NCBI GenBank assembly: GCA_013396525.1
Contig: VWYX01000655.1
Span: 302,701-366,700, forward strand
Direction of reading: 5' to 3'
DNA from: Chaetorhynchus papuensis
Lineage: Eukaryota; Chordata; Aves; Passeriformes; Rhipiduridae
DNA: 64,000 nt
Shown: positions 47,526 to 61,309 of the stretch, piece by piece
Position numbering within the stretch: the first letter of the stretch is position 1
Layout: every line of letters begins with the position of its first letter
Position numbers and translations under genes: made by a program
Notes under the pieces: model-generated
What the model saw: the letters and a program-made list of their open reading frames with translations, nothing else
The model's database searches: none
What the model was told of the DNA's origin: nothing

Positions 47526-50500
47526 ACAATATGGCCTTGAGCTTTTTCCCAGTGTTGTTTAGTGAGACACCCTACTTTCCTAGAGTAGGAAAATTTGCTT
47601 GGTCCTTTTAACATGCTTCCCTTTCTGACAGTCCCAGCTCAGTCTGGTCTGTTCATGCTCTGACTTTAAACCTTCGGCCAAGTGCTGTGCATCACAAATA
47701 TTCTATTTACAACATAGCTTGTTTTACTTGTACATATACCATAACTAAGAGTTAATAACAGCTGACAGTTATATATAGATTTTACATGAGTGAAAAACAG
47801 ATGCCCTGCAGGCACCAGATTTGAGTGCTAAGAGTGCTCACCTCCATCAATCATACAAAAAGCAGGAACAACTATAGCAAAGTCAGTACCATTCTGCCAA
47901 TGCCTTCTAGTGTCACCAGTGAGGGAGTTATCAGCCTTTCAAGGTCATTTCAGTCTAAGACTAGCTGAAAGGCCAAGCAGGAGCATCATAGAAGTCATGT
48001 AGAGTTGCCTTACCCACTTCTTGGCAGCATTCAGGAAAGAGGCAAATCACCTTTGGCAGGATTCTCCCTGCTTTTGACGCAGTAATCTCTCTGGATCTGC
48101 TTATTTTAAGTCTAGGCAGATGCTGAGGAGGAATCTGTGATGAATTCACACTCTTCATCTAGCTGAATATTCTGGTTATATTCCCTTTGATGTTTATGCA
48201 GAGGGTGAGACTCTCATGGCTGGAAAAACACCACTACATTTTCTGGGTATATAGTGCATCTGTCAAAAGGTGTGAAGATCCTCTATCTAGTCAAGACACT
48301 TCTTGTGTTTGCCATTCACCTGGCACAGTACTTGGGAAGATCATCAGGGTTTTCCTTCTACTGTAATAAGTGTTATTGACTAGCAGCAACTGAAATGCTG
48401 GTGGAGTACACTGGCTAGAGTGGACATAGAAGAGCAACACAGACCTACCTGCATCTGTGAGAACTGCATAAAAATATACACCAAGTTGTTCCAGTCATTC
48501 TGGAAAACAAAACAAATGTACAGTGTGTAACACTATTCACAGTCACGGCCTTAAAGCTCTGTGCCATAAAGATGACAGCAGTGAACATCATGCATAAATT
48601 AAACAACTTGGAAAGAATAATCAACCTGTGCTTACATTACAGTTACATGAAAACTTCCTAAAAAAATTGGCCATTATTGCTGCAGCCCTCCTTTGTCTCT
48701 AAAGGTAGCCATGCTCCAGCAGCCCCAGTCAATGAGGGTTGAAATGACTCTCATTCCCACCAAAGAGGCTGATGAAATAACTGAACTGCATAACACCAGC
48801 TGACTGTAGAAGGCTGGCTGAACCTGATCACAGGGTCTACTGGTACAAAACAAGGTCTTAGGAGCTGATCTTTCATAGTCCTGGTGTGCACAGAAGAAGA
48901 AAATAGTTATAGACAGAGCTGGCTTAACAGGTGAGAACTCTGAGCAGTTGTCCAAGACCTCAGGACAACAGGGCCCTGCTTGGTCCAGTTCAGCAGAGAG
49001 GCATCCAGCAAGGCAGCTGGAAAGAGGAAGCAGCCCTTTGCCCAGGTTCTGTACATCTCTGACACCACCTGTGGAGCAAAGCTGCTGTGCTTGCAAACAG
49101 CCCCAGCAGCAGAGGTGCCAGAAAAGATGAATCTAATCTTTGCTGACCATCCCAGACACTGAACTGCACATGCTCATCACCAGCTCTCTCATGTGGATGT
49201 TTTAACATCACGTATGTAGACATTCCACCATAGTACACCACCATGCAGATATCCTCACACCACCAAAGCTGTCCAAGCCAAGGTTCTGGGTAAAATCCAG
49301 AGCTCTCCAGATGACCAGTGCCATCTTCTTGTGTTCTTCAAGACCCACTTGAATCTTTTCACAAGTGTTTTGGAGAACATGGGATGAGATGAGGCTATCT
49401 GGATTGTCGACAGGGGCTCACACCTGCCACCACAGTACTTCTAACTATTCCAGAATTAATTTGTATTTGCTCCTTTCTGTCTTGCTGAGATGATTTCTCA
49501 ATACAAGCAACATGCTGTACTTTCATCTCTGCTTTTTAAAAGTGTCCTTAATTGCATGTGGCTCCTGAGAAATTGTTATTAACAATTTAATGAAGACCTG
49601 ATTGGTTGTATGGGGAAATAAAAGATTATAGTGTCTTTTGATGCTTATTTCATGTTTCCTCCTTTCCAACGGAGATTCTGCCGTTGAAGATCCTTTCTGA
49701 GTTCTGAATTCCTGCCTCTGCATCTCCCACTTGGCATGGACCCATTTTCTCTTTTTTTTCCCCAAAACCAAAGCACCAGTGAAGTCCCACAGACTGTACC
49801 CAACAAGAACTGAATGCATTCCTGGTAGTCCAGCTGCACAGAGGAAGACTTTCTCCACATGCAATGATACTTCTTTGCAACCTTCTAAATGGTGTGAGAG
49901 CCACAATGAAGTGATGCTACGCAGGATATGCTGACAGGCTCACACATCCTATTTATTCTTCGGCTAAGATCTTCCGCTTTTCAGGATGTTTGAGAGCCCA
50001 CATCCTCAGCCCGTGAGTACCTTTGGTTGCCTGCATCTTCAGGGTTCTCTCTGGATTGGTGTGTGTTGCTGAAGCTGCTGTGGCAAGTGCTCATATAAAA
50101 CCTCTGCTGGACTGAGTGCAAGTCAAAGCAGCCCCTGAGTAGGCTTCACTCATTCAGCAGCCTCCTGGGGAATAGGTCTCAATGTTCTTTTTACAGCCTG
50201 TCTTTTCCTGCACTCAGTCTGTACACTCTGCAATTTCCCTTCATTCCCTCCAGCTCCATGTGGACCATGATCTGAGTGACCACTGATCCACGCAGATCTC
50301 CTGGAAATATCCTTAAATCCTATGTGCTTAGGGAGAAAGACATCTAAAAGAAGCCACGTGTGCTCGGTGCCAGACTCCTGGGCTTCGAGAGAACACACAG
50401 GGAGAAGGAGTCCAACACCAAAAAAGCCCATCCTTGTGCAAGAGCCTGCCCCACTGCGTAGTGAGGGATGCAGGAGGAGACATCAGGTGGACACCCCCTG

Positions 50501-51148
50501 CTCCTGGCTCTGCACATCTCCACATGCAGACAACCATGTGTGTCATCACTGGCAGAGGATCCTCCAGCCTCTGTTATGCTTTGGAACTACATTTGTTAAT
50601 TGTTTCTCAAGTTCAGTTTAGGCAAATGCCATTTTAGTATAATTTTATTTACACAGGGGACAGATTAAACCAGTAATAATAATGACACATATTAGGTGCA
50701 GCTGTTCTATTTTGTTCCCCCAAGCAGGCCTGCAGCACTGTTTCCTAATTTAAGTCCTGGTGCTACAAATCTGAGTAAATTTTACACATGGGAATATTTC
50801 CTCTAGACTTGGTGGAGGCTGCTCAGATGTGAAAAGCTGGATTTTCCTACAAGTATTTACAGGACTGAACCCATCATTTAAGTGGCCCAGTTTAACCGAG
50901 TTTTTGCTTATATTAAAAAAAAAAAATTATCAAACAGGGCCGAGGAATCCTCTATTACTTTTCCTACCAAGTTTTGATTAATTTCTTAATCGTAGTCATG
51001 ACAGTACAACATGTCTCACTTTGGAAATAGTCTTGCAAGTCTGATGGTCATCGTTTGTATCTCATCTTAATGATGTATAAATCTTAAAGATTTTATCCTT
51101 TAAAAAGTAAAAGGAATGAAGTTTTCTTGTTGGTCAGGTTTTTTGTCT

Positions 51149-51182
51149 GGTTGGTTGGTGGGTTGGTTGGTTAGTTGGTTGA
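51149..51182 (+). repeat. (TTGG)n tetranucleotide patch
   Basis: Seven or eight TTGG units with one TGGG and one TTAG variant. Confidence 0.85.
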
Positions 51183-53946
51183 TCTTTTTTTTCCCCTAAG
51201 CCTAGAACCCAGTAGATGATTTCCTAAGATAAGGAAACAAATAAGAGATAACTTCACAGTCAACCTCCTTAATGTGTAGCTGAAGATGGTGAATTTATAT
51301 GTTGTGGAGTAAGTGACAGATTCACAGATTCTGTGACGCTTTTTACAATGCTTTTAATTTATATCTATAACACATAAAAAACAAAATAAAAGAACAGAAA
51401 TGTAGAGAAATTGAGGTCTAACATGGGAAACTATAGAAAATCCTTTATATTCTTTTAATTAAATGTATTTCCACTTATAATTATGGCATAACTTACAGTA
51501 TAAAAATTATTTTAAAATAGCCTGACTTTCTGCATATCTAAATGCATTTTTCCATACAATAGGAATAATGTTTGCTTCAGAGGTGCCATGACATTGGACC
51601 TTATAAATCATGGAGTGATCCTTGCACAGCAGGTATAATACAAAACATTCTGCTGTGATTAATCTTTTCTTTAATAAGGCCTGAAGACTACATAGTTTAA
51701 ATTTCTAATAGCTCAGGAAATTTTCAGGATGTTCCATACACATTTCAGGACATGACCCTCAGTTGGATAACAGAATTGTAGCTCATTGAGTTTTTTGTCT
51801 AGTTGTTGATGATGACTTCTATTATTTTTCCCCATTTGTGATTTTTTTAAATTCCATTTTCCTATTTTCTTGTCATTGCTTTGTGCCCTTTTTCTTAGTT
51901 TCTGCCTTCTTTGACTATGATGGAAAAAAGCATTGAGCTATTGTGGGCACTGGCAGATGGGGGCAGGGACAGGCAAATTAATTCTGCACAGGACATTTGG
52001 CACTCTTAATTTTGCAGACTTGTCTTTTCCACTTAACAACATTCCCACTTAGCAACATAAAAGCGTATTTGCATTTAATAAAGGGGAAACCAGATGAGAA
52101 AGTAAAGCAGATCTTGCTGGGACCTTAATAGATTGTGAAAAAGAAAAGGAAAAAAATGTATTTCAATGCTTCATGTAGCTAGAGGCCAAAGCCTCTGGCT
52201 GTTGTTACAGGAACACTGTTAACACTACTAATAATGGGAGAGGATGTAACTGGAAGGAACAATTTATGGAAAAATGACCATCCCTCTATTAGACTCAATC
52301 ACATACAGGCACAGGATGGTTGGTGTCACAATTCTTCAGCTGAGCGGCAAGAAACGAGTTGTTGTTGGATCACTGTGGGTACATCAACAGCAAAACAAAA
52401 AAAAAGTGGCTAAATAGCGCAAAATATACTGTGAAAACAGGAAGGAAGAACATGTAGGTGGCACCATATGGCACAAGCTTCTTCAGTAACCATAGAACAT
52501 TCCTCTTCAAAGAATGGAGAAATAAGGGCTTGATATAGAAATGTTTTCCCATGCAAAGTACTTGCTTATTATAGAACATGAAGGGAATCAAACTTGAGGT
52601 TGCTGCCAGTATCTGTATCTTTGGTGGGGGTTTTTGGGCCACATGGATTGAGGAGCATGAGCAGGGATGCAAAATCTATGATAAGTACAAGAATTATGTA
52701 TGTGCCTGACTAGAACAAATGCAAAGGGAATTCATCCTGTGGGGTTAAGGCGAGGAATAAACTATTCTTTATGTCCTCATTGTTTTCCCTAAAAAATAGC
52801 ATCACTTTTTGGAGAAGAAACTGTATAAAAATTCATTTATTTTCTTCCCTCCTTGTCAGGAAGATAGAAATTCCATGCCACTTTATTTGTGGAGAAATCC
52901 TGAAACATTCAGTCACAATAGAGAGGATGGAGGAAAACCTAGGAAGGGTGTGTGTGTTGAGGCAAGCAGCACAGATGGTCCTTGTTAAGAAGTATGAACC
53001 CTGTGAAACCCTGTGAAGATGCAGTGTGAGGTTTACTGGAGTATTGGTGTTGCAAAGCCCAGGATGTAGCCCTAAGGAAACATGAATCAGGAATTGTTTT
53101 CTGCTGTTCTGAGTGGTTTCAGCATTTAGGGCCTGAATTTGGGTGTTAGTCAAAGAGGAGCAAATTGAATCCCTGTATGACTGTAGGAAAATGCATGGGA
53201 AGATCACCTTGGGCAAGAGGGAGGGCTTTGGATTCATGAAGGACACGAGGGAAGGAAGAAGGGGAGAGAAGAGAGCAGTTTAAGAAAGCAAGGACCAGGA
53301 TAGTGCAAAAGGGAAAAGGGAATGATAAGAAATGTGATAACACTCTTATTCTCATTGATTTTGAACTTCCATTTCCTCGATGGGACAGAGGAGCTGATTT
53401 ACACAGAATTACCTCAGCAGCGGGTAACTGGGACACCAGCCCCAGGCTTGCAGTGTGTTAAGGGATTGAACAGCTTTAACTGGGAATGCCAACTTTGGTA
53501 TAAATGGCATGTGGGCCAGAACACAGACTGAAGTAGCAAAATACACAAAGTTGCATAAATCTAGGCTTCCATCATGGAAAAGGAAGCTAATTACACTTAA
53601 TAATGCTGGTGTTGGAAGACACAACTGCAGGAGGAAAAGGGAAAGTCACCAGTCTAGGGAGAGACTATTCCAAGAGTCGAGAGCATCGTCCTACTTAAGT
53701 GATTCAGTCATTTGACTCAGGAAAGGGAAACTTCACAGATGTATTATCTCCAGACACATCTTCTCCCAGGTCTTTCCTCAAGGATATCTGGATAATGGTA
53801 TCTTGTGATTAGCTGGACAACCTGTGCTGTGTTGTCAGGATGCAACCCTAGTTCTCAGTCTCTGATGGCAATCTTCCCAGCTAGAACAATGGTCTTTTAC
53901 ATGTATCAGTGATGCAGGCCCAGAAAACATATCAAACCACAACTGC

Positions 53947-53994
53947 TTTTTTTTTTTCTTTTTTTTCTTTCTTTTTTTTTTGTGTGTGTGTGTG
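53947..53994 (+). repeat. T/C tract followed by (GT)7
   Basis: T11, T8 and T10 runs separated by single Cs or CTTTC, then TGTGTGTGTGTGTG before CGTTAATC. Confidence 0.9.
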
Positions 53995-56776
53995 CGTTAA
54001 TCACCAGCCAGTGATTTTATTTTATTTTAATGGGCATGACAAAGCAAGGGGGCCATGACAGCAGGAGCACATTGTAGGAGTTCTGGCACAAATGCTCTTG
54101 AGACATTCCTATTCTTTGTAATGCAGGCTATTCCTGCATCAGCAAGGAGAGGAAATCTAAAGATAACCCCTGCACTCACATAGCAAGCCTTTCAGCTGAC
54201 TAGATTTTTATGGGGATGCTGCCTTCAGCAAGACCAGGAAACTCTTGGAAATCAAACATTTCTTATCTTCTAGTATTTCTTGGATCTGAACCTCTCTTAC
54301 CTTTCCCTAAATTACTGTTTTCTTCTTGAGAGATCAAGACCCACAGTGGGATTTTCCATCCCTCTACCCAGCCACGACAGCTGCTCACTGAGTTTGGAGA
54401 AAGATGAAGGTGACTGGAAAAAAATAAGCCTGTTTGCTTTCTTGATACTGTTGGCTCAAGGGAAGCTTTTTCTCTGAACAATTATAGTATTGCTAAGCAA
54501 ATTCAAATATGGAAGAATTCCCTGACTTTCTTCCATGAAAAAGAACATCCAACTCCCTACAAATAATTTTTTTTTATTCTAATGGTAGAAATAGTGCTGT
54601 TTTCAATAGATGGGAGAAATTTGTCCTCAGAGAACCATGACAAGCTGTGGAGACATCCGTGTCCTCAGAGTGCCAAGGGAAATGTTGCACTTAGAACACC
54701 CTCTGAATATGTAAAATACAGTACAGCCCAGGAGAGAGGATGCTCGAGTGAGCAGCTCATGGCACAGCACCATAAAAGACCACATAAAGTTTAAGGAGAG
54801 TTTTTTTGCTGGAGACATAGTTTTCATTTTCCAGTGAAGGCCCAGGGAGTTGTTCACTCACCCCCTGTGTTAAATCAAATTACTCCTAAGCAGAGCAGCT
54901 CCATGGAAGGCTGGACCCTGAGCAGAAAAGCAGACACATGTCTAAAGACAGCTGTAGGCCAGCCTGGGGATCAGGGGCTATTTGTGCCAGGGCTGATTTT
55001 GGGTCCCTGCCTGTAAAGTGCAGTTCTGTGAACCACTGCAAGCAGTAGAAAGCAAAAGTGCGTGGGAGGTTTGTACCAGGGAAGAATGAAACATCTTCAT
55101 TTCAATACCTGGTTGCCATAGAACAAGAAGCGGTTACTTCAAGTGTTTGGAAAGCAGAGTTTCTTCCTAGTAAACACTTAGGCCAGTGTTTATTCCCTGC
55201 TTAATAAAGTCACTGTAAGAGAGCAGAACGAATTTTAATAGTAGTCTTTTGAAATAACATATATTTTCCTGCTCCAAGATTTTTAACAACTATTGAGACA
55301 GTCAGAGACTAAGAACATCATTAAATACAGCTGAAATTTTCTGTGAAGTGGGAACTGGAAATGTTTAATGATTTGAAAAAGTTAATTTCAGAATTTCTTT
55401 ATTTAAAATTTATTTTCTTTTAGTTAATGTAATGTGGTTTTAATTTTTATTCAACTTATTTACAGAATTATACAACAGGTAATTAAGGATAGCATGCAAT
55501 TACTTCTCTGAAGTACTCCCTTATTTAAATTATCTTTAAAAATCAGAGAGGCAAGAGAGGCAAGTGTCATTCAGCAAGTTTAAATTTTTACCTTCTTTTT
55601 TATTTCAAAGTGTCTCCTGCTTTGATTTTGATGCTGGCATAAATGCCAGGACATGGTGCAAAAATAAAAAAAAATTAAAACTTAAACATTAAATTCCTTC
55701 AAAACTGAATAAAGAAGTTCTGGTGCTCTGAAAATATTATTTTCATTGTAAAAGTGATAAACTGGTAACTTAGATACTATGAAAACCTAGGTTTTTACAA
55801 CTAAGTTTAGATTTTTATGAAAATTACACCTTCAGACAGTACAAAAAGCAAGACTGAGAATAAATTCACACTGTTCTATTACAGAATGATCTTCTGCAGA
55901 GTAGTTTTCATACAAGTTTTGTGAAAACATACAGACTTTTGATCTAGAGCTCGTCCTTCAGAGACATACTCATAGTTCCCACTAAACCTAAGAGACGTGT
56001 GCATGTCACTGCATGCATAAATCTGGAGAAAGAATTGGGCCTGAAGTTTGAACAAAACAAAATGATCAGATAGCCAGATAAATTATGGTGATGGAAAATG
56101 TGACTAGGCAGGGATTGCTAAATTAATTCAATTGCCTCATGTTTGCCATAGGCAAACACATACCACAGGTTAACTCTGAAACTTGCTGCAATGCTAGTTT
56201 TTCATGTGTTATAATTCTTTTTAGCCGTATCTACTGAAAGGAAAACTGGTTTAGAGAGAAAAAATGCATTTGTATCATTATTTTACAAGAATAAATATTG
56301 AATTGATTGCAGATTTTGATGTAGCAGACAATGAACCCATGTAAAACACATCAGTATTTAGACAAAATTATCTACTACAAAAACCTGTCATTTGTTAATC
56401 TGGAGAGTAGCACCTGGCTGTGCAAGAGAGCTAAGGGAAGTTGGACTTTCATACATGTCACCCTAATGAAGAGAAAGAGTCCTCTAATGGGGTTAAATAG
56501 CCTTCCAAAAGTGGTCATCAAATGGTGGTGAAGATGAGGGAGAGGCAATCTCCTGCTCCTTTCAGACATGGCCTCCTGGCTTTAGAGAATGCCACAAAAA
56601 AGATATGGAGGGGAGAGAGGAGAGTACCAAAGTCCAGGAGCTACCTGGGACTTCAACTGTCCAGGCAAAATCAGCTTTATGACTCCTGAGGGTTCTGAGT
56701 CCTTGGGAAGTGCATGAGAGCCCTCTGCAGCTCTGGCATTCAGAGCTGGAAACCTCTCTCCCCGGACAAGATAACA

Positions 56777-56777
<1 letters not shown>

Positions 56778-56810
<33 letters not shown>
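56778..56810 (+). repeat. (CTG)11 trinucleotide repeat
   Basis: Eleven pure CTG units (CAG on the - strand). The surrounding open frames (87 and 113 codons, - strand) read it as poly-Gln or poly-Ala but have no other protein-like character, so it is treated as a non-coding microsatellite. Confidence 0.95.
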
Positions 56811-56811
<1 letters not shown>

Positions 56812-57212
56812 AAGATGATGTTCAAGTGGTAGCAGGCTGTGCAGGAGTAGAGAAAGTCCCAGTTTAAAGGCAGCTGTCAATGCATGACTGAACAGGGAGG
56901 GGGAGGAAGGGAAAATTGAGCTGCACATAATGGCATTTATTTCTAAGAGGGGAGGGTTGAGGTTTGGTTGTTTTGGGCTTTTTTTTAATGTAAATAGAAC
57001 TTTAGAAATTAATTGCTGCCTGCAGTTAGGGAGCTGGTCAAGGAGCCTCTCTGGTGCAGAGACCCCAGGGAGAACTCCCACAGACTGATGACGGCCAGGA
57101 AACTTGCAAGTGTGTCAAAGCTGCCTCTCTTCCTGCATCACGTTTCATGTTTGCAATCCTATAGTGAAGAGAATGGAGAAGTGCTCAGACAGCACAAAAA
57201 AGCCCCAAAATC

Positions 57213-57258
57213 TCACACACACACACACACACACACTAACACACACACACACTCTCTC
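57213..57258 (+). repeat. Compound (CA)n microsatellite
   Basis: About 12 CA units, then CTAA, then about 7 CA units, then CTCTCT. Confidence 0.95.
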
Positions 57259-58089
57259 ACTGCCCCACAAAGTAGAGGCCAGCTCCACCATCCTGCTCCT
57301 GTTCCATACAGGCAATACTTTGTATTCAGCCAGGTGCTAGGGAAGTTGCTGTACTTCCAAGAAGTCTGGCACATGGACTAAGCAGGTTCTGGATCACCTG
57401 TATGATCCTGAGGGCAGGGGAAATGCAACCCCCCCAGGTGATGCCATGAACACCTGGTCCCTGTAAAACACAGAAAGCAAAGCAGGACGTTAAGGCAAAT
57501 CCCTCAGGATGCAGGTATCTCAGGGACTAAGCATCCATCCCACCCTAACAATTCAGCGTGGCCATCATAGGTATCAGCAAGTTGTTGCAGCCACCACCTG
57601 TATTTCACCAAGAAGATTTTTTTATATTACCCCAATACCCAAAGTCAGACATTTGAGCACTTTGCAAACACCCTCTGTTCAAACCTGGGCCTTGTGGCGA
57701 GTCTGCCTTGTCTCTCCCTTCAACAGTTTGGCCGCTATCCAGTTTTTGCAGGGTTTGGGGGTTTTCTCAGTGTGGCTTTAGGGTTTTTTTGGAAGTCTAA
57801 GTCAACAGAACGAGTCAGTGAAAAATACAGCGATGGCTAATTTCTAATGGAAGAAATGTGCAGACTTAAGGAATACATGGAAAGAGCAAGCTCTGGACTC
57901 TTTTTGTACAAAAAGGGGATTTTTTTCCCTTGACTTCTCACAGTGTCCTGGGGGGATGGGGAGGATATGAAGGTCTTTGTATTTCTTCTTGCCACCTTCC
58001 CTATCTATGGAAATTATGATACAGACACAGACACTGATCCCTCTATCACCAGAGTAAACCCACAATAAATCCGATGTTTTTGAGTAAAC

Positions 58090-58720
58090 TGGTTACAATT
58101 CCTCAGCTGCCCCCTCCCCACACCACCCTGGTGTCCCCGCCGTGCCCCAGGGAGCTCTGCAAAGCGTTTGGCCAAGGGTGGGAGGAGGGGAAAACTGAGA
58201 GGGCTCAGTGTTGCTGTGTTATGAAGTGACAGATAGAGCCAGCCAGGCAGTGCCCCGGCCCGGAGCACGATGATATTCATTTCACACAGCCCTTGCCTGT
58301 TCCAGCTGGAACGATAGGAGATGCAAACTTTGACTTCTGCGTTTGAAAGAGATATTGTTTGATGGAAGTGTGTGGGTGGCGGGTAAAACAAGCAGCTAAG
58401 TGTCAGCACAAGAAGCAAACATTCTCCTTTCCTCCCTCCCCAATGTAGTTTTTGACGTAATGAGCATTGCTCCCAATTTTCCTTCCAAATAGGCATTGCA
58501 CCCGTCCCCATGGCAACTGTCATGCTCAAAAGATGTCCTGTCAGGAGCCATGAAAGGCCCAGAGACGTTTGTATTAGATGGTCACAGCCATGCTAGCTAA
58601 TGCTTAACAAATACAGCACGAGGCTGCATTCGTCAAAATGAAGAGCGCAAACATTTGTGTTCCATTAAACAGAAATTAATAAGATTCAAATAGGAGGAAA
58701 CCAAACTGGACTGGGTTTTT
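58090..58720. promoter_or_regulatory. Candidate conserved enhancer, dense in factor-binding motifs
   Basis: A block with unusual sequence complexity. It starts GC-rich (58,090-58,270) and continues with many recognisable motifs: the perfect 14-bp palindrome GTTCCAGCTGGAAC with central E-box CAGCTG (58,299-58,312), a CRE/ATF-like TGACGTAA (58,453-58,460) and a near-consensus RFX X-box GTCCCCATGGCAAC (58,504-58,517). It contains no simple repeat or CR1 and no open frame of note beyond a chance - strand frame of 171 codons. This resembles vertebrate conserved non-coding elements, but conservation itself is not visible in one sequence. Confidence 0.4.
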
Positions 58721-61309
58721 TTGTGTATACAGCTGTGTTATGAAGTAATACAAGGAACGTTATTATGAATAATGATTGCACATGTGCATTCAATTTATTT
58801 CTTCTACTTCTTGTATGGTCTCCTTTAACCCTTTTTCTCTATAGGTTTTTCAGAAATCAAACACAGGTTTAACAGCTGGGCAAGACAGGGATTTCAACTG
58901 CTCCTTTCACACTGCCGAGGTCCAATAGCACTTCTTTATTTAAAGGCACTCTGGGTCATTGGGAAGTTGTGCTTTTGAAAAATGTTCACGTACTTCATGA
59001 TTGAGCACATGAATATGGTGGTCTCTATTTTAGCGGGGAAAGGAAGCGCTCCAGTCTCTAAACAAGGTGGGTCGTATCCGGAACCACTGTGCATCCTCCT
59101 ACCTCCCTCGGCCACAGGGAAGCAGAGATGATTTATCCCAGCTGAGGATCTCACCTCGGGTCCAGGCACTAAAAGAAAACAACAAAATAGAATCATGTTT
59201 CCAGCTCAGCTGGAAATCAAAAGTGAAAGTTCAGGAAGACAGCAGAGCCTCCTCCCACAGCCCTTCTCCTGGCTCCTCACCACCAAACATAACTTAAAGC
59301 AGTTCCCTTCACCCTCTGCTGCAAGTAAACAACAAAAGTGGACTGTGTTACACAGTCTGACAATGACAGTCTGTACTTGGCTTTACTGGCCACAAAAAGC
59401 TGTGGTAGCTTTGCTTTCTCTGGTCAGCTTAACCTCGTGCTTTTTCTTGCAAGGAGGGGAAAATAAAAGGAAAGTTGGCCAGGGTTCTGGCTCAGCCATG
59501 GGCCCAGGCCAGCTACCCGGTGTGTGTGGGTGTACCAGCGCCTGGACAGCCTCTGCATTTGCTGCTTAGCATTATCATCTCCTTGTTTTAACCTCCTAGC
59601 TTCACGGGCTGCAGAAATAATCAAATAATCACACCAGAACCTGCATTTCCATCGCACAAGCTTTATATTCTGACAAGGTCTAGTTTTGCAACAGTTTGAA
59701 TGCTTATATATTTGTGCCAGGACTCTCACCTCCTCCTCCCCCTCTTTCCCCCTTTCTCCTCATACTCCTGTCTCTTTCTTTTTGTCCATGAAACTCCCCC
59801 AACCGTCCACCTCTCAGGCTTAACTGAAAAACACCCTTATCCAACACTGGGCAAGTGGGAGGAGAGGCAGCAAATGGAAAACATTTCTCTTTCTGGATGT
59901 AATTGCAAAACAGGAATTTGCTATTCCATCAGCATGCACATGTCCAGACCTGGACTTTTGTAGAAAAGCCAACTTTCACTTAATCCTTTGGATAGATACC
60001 ATTTTTCTGGAGAAGTTTCACCAGGCTCCCATATTCCTGTCCTTAGTTTCCCAAGCCTTCAGGACAGGACAACAACCGAAAGAGACTGTCTTCCCCAAAC
60101 CAAACTGCTGCATTCAACAACAAACTCAGGTCAGTTCTGGATGACTACAAAAAAGCCCTGGCATGGGCTCATTCCTGTTGTTGCCTCTCCTGTGTTTGCT
60201 GTGTGGTCACGTGAGATGATGGGCCCCCTGTCCCTTGTGTGAAGCGTTTTCCATCTTCCTGAACATCTCCAGAATCTAAAGACACCCAGCCTTGGTGCAA
60301 GGCAGGATATTTAGTCCACAGCACATGTTTTAAATTGGAAAATGACTATTTGCTGAAACAAGAAAATCTTTATTACAACTAGATCTTTCCAGAAAAACTC
60401 CTGTTCAGAAGCTCCAGACCAAGCTTCCCTCCAAAGAGAAAGAGGACAAGTCCTGCAGAAGCACCTCTTGGTGCAGCTGCTTAGTTGGGGGTTCAGACAC
60501 TGGCCCCAAACCCTGAGAAAGAGATTTAAGCAGTGTCTACACCCTCCAAGGTTTGTGCTTCAAGAAATCATCAACTATTTCAGTGTATGTTAAGCACACT
60601 GTCTCTCCCTCTGAATATTTCTGAAAAATAATTAACCTGGAATGCACTGGAATAAGAATTTATTTTTTTAATAATTATGTGAAAAAAATTTCTCAATTTA
60701 TCCTCTTTACATCCTTTCTTTATCCAGCATCTTCAAGGAGAACAAACCAATATTCAGTATTCCCATACAGAATTTTCTTCTTCCAAGAAGAAAAACAAAA
60801 AGTTCAATTTTCCTGCTAAATAGCTTACATGCCTAACAATATGTGTTATGAACAATTCCTGCCATATTCATGAGCAAAATTCACAATAAAGGGTGTCACT
60901 TTTAATGCCAAACCTTTCAGGAATAATCCACATATCCCAGCCCATATTCCTCCAAAATATTCCAAGGTTTTGTGATCTTGTGTTTGACTTATCACACATG
61001 TATTCTTCCAGCTCAGGCCATTGTTTTAGTGAAGCCTTGGAGCCTTTGCAGTCTCCAAGCCTGCATACAGAGACATCTTTGAATGATGTTTCTGGGCTAA
61101 ATCAGGCCTTGGTTTTTTTATATCTTTTTCACTCCTCATCTGGACAACATGGTACATGACGGGAGCCATCAACACTCAGGAAATGTGGTCCATGTGCCAC
61201 TTCAGCACTGTGAGTTACCATAAGTTTGTCGGGCTTATTATTCCCTCTCTAGAATGTTTTCTGATATTTTTTAAAAGAAGCTTGAAGTTTAAACTTCAAT
61301 TAAAGAAGT
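58721..61309. other. No recognised gene or repeat
   Basis: Unique-looking sequence. The open frame of 124 codons at 59,195-59,569 has no recognisable motif and no supporting splice sites. I see nothing else to annotate. Confidence 0.5.

Larger units (their letters stand above)
46956..58089. other. No recognised gene; a few simple repeats and one promoter-like site
   Basis: About 11 kb without a supported exon or interspersed repeat. It contains the TATA/splice-donor arrangement at 47,470-47,525, a (TTGG)n patch at 51,149-51,182, a T/C tract plus (GT)n at 53,947-53,994, (CTG)11 at 56,778-56,810 and (CA)n at 57,213-57,258. Open frames reach 140 codons (- strand, 48,674-49,096) without recognisable motifs. 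Confidence 0.5.

Noticed and set aside
48674..49096. 140-codon - strand open frame
   Set aside because: Hydrophobic patches and scattered cysteines, but no family pattern and no consistent splice sites. Checked against BRICHOS and other secreted families from memory without a match.
50094..50101. Second TATA-like box ATATAAAA
   Set aside because: No consensus splice donor or open frame in a sensible position downstream; likely chance.
56562..57081. Poly-Gln and poly-Ala open frames over the CTG repeat
   Set aside because: Both result from the microsatellite; the flanking residues look random.
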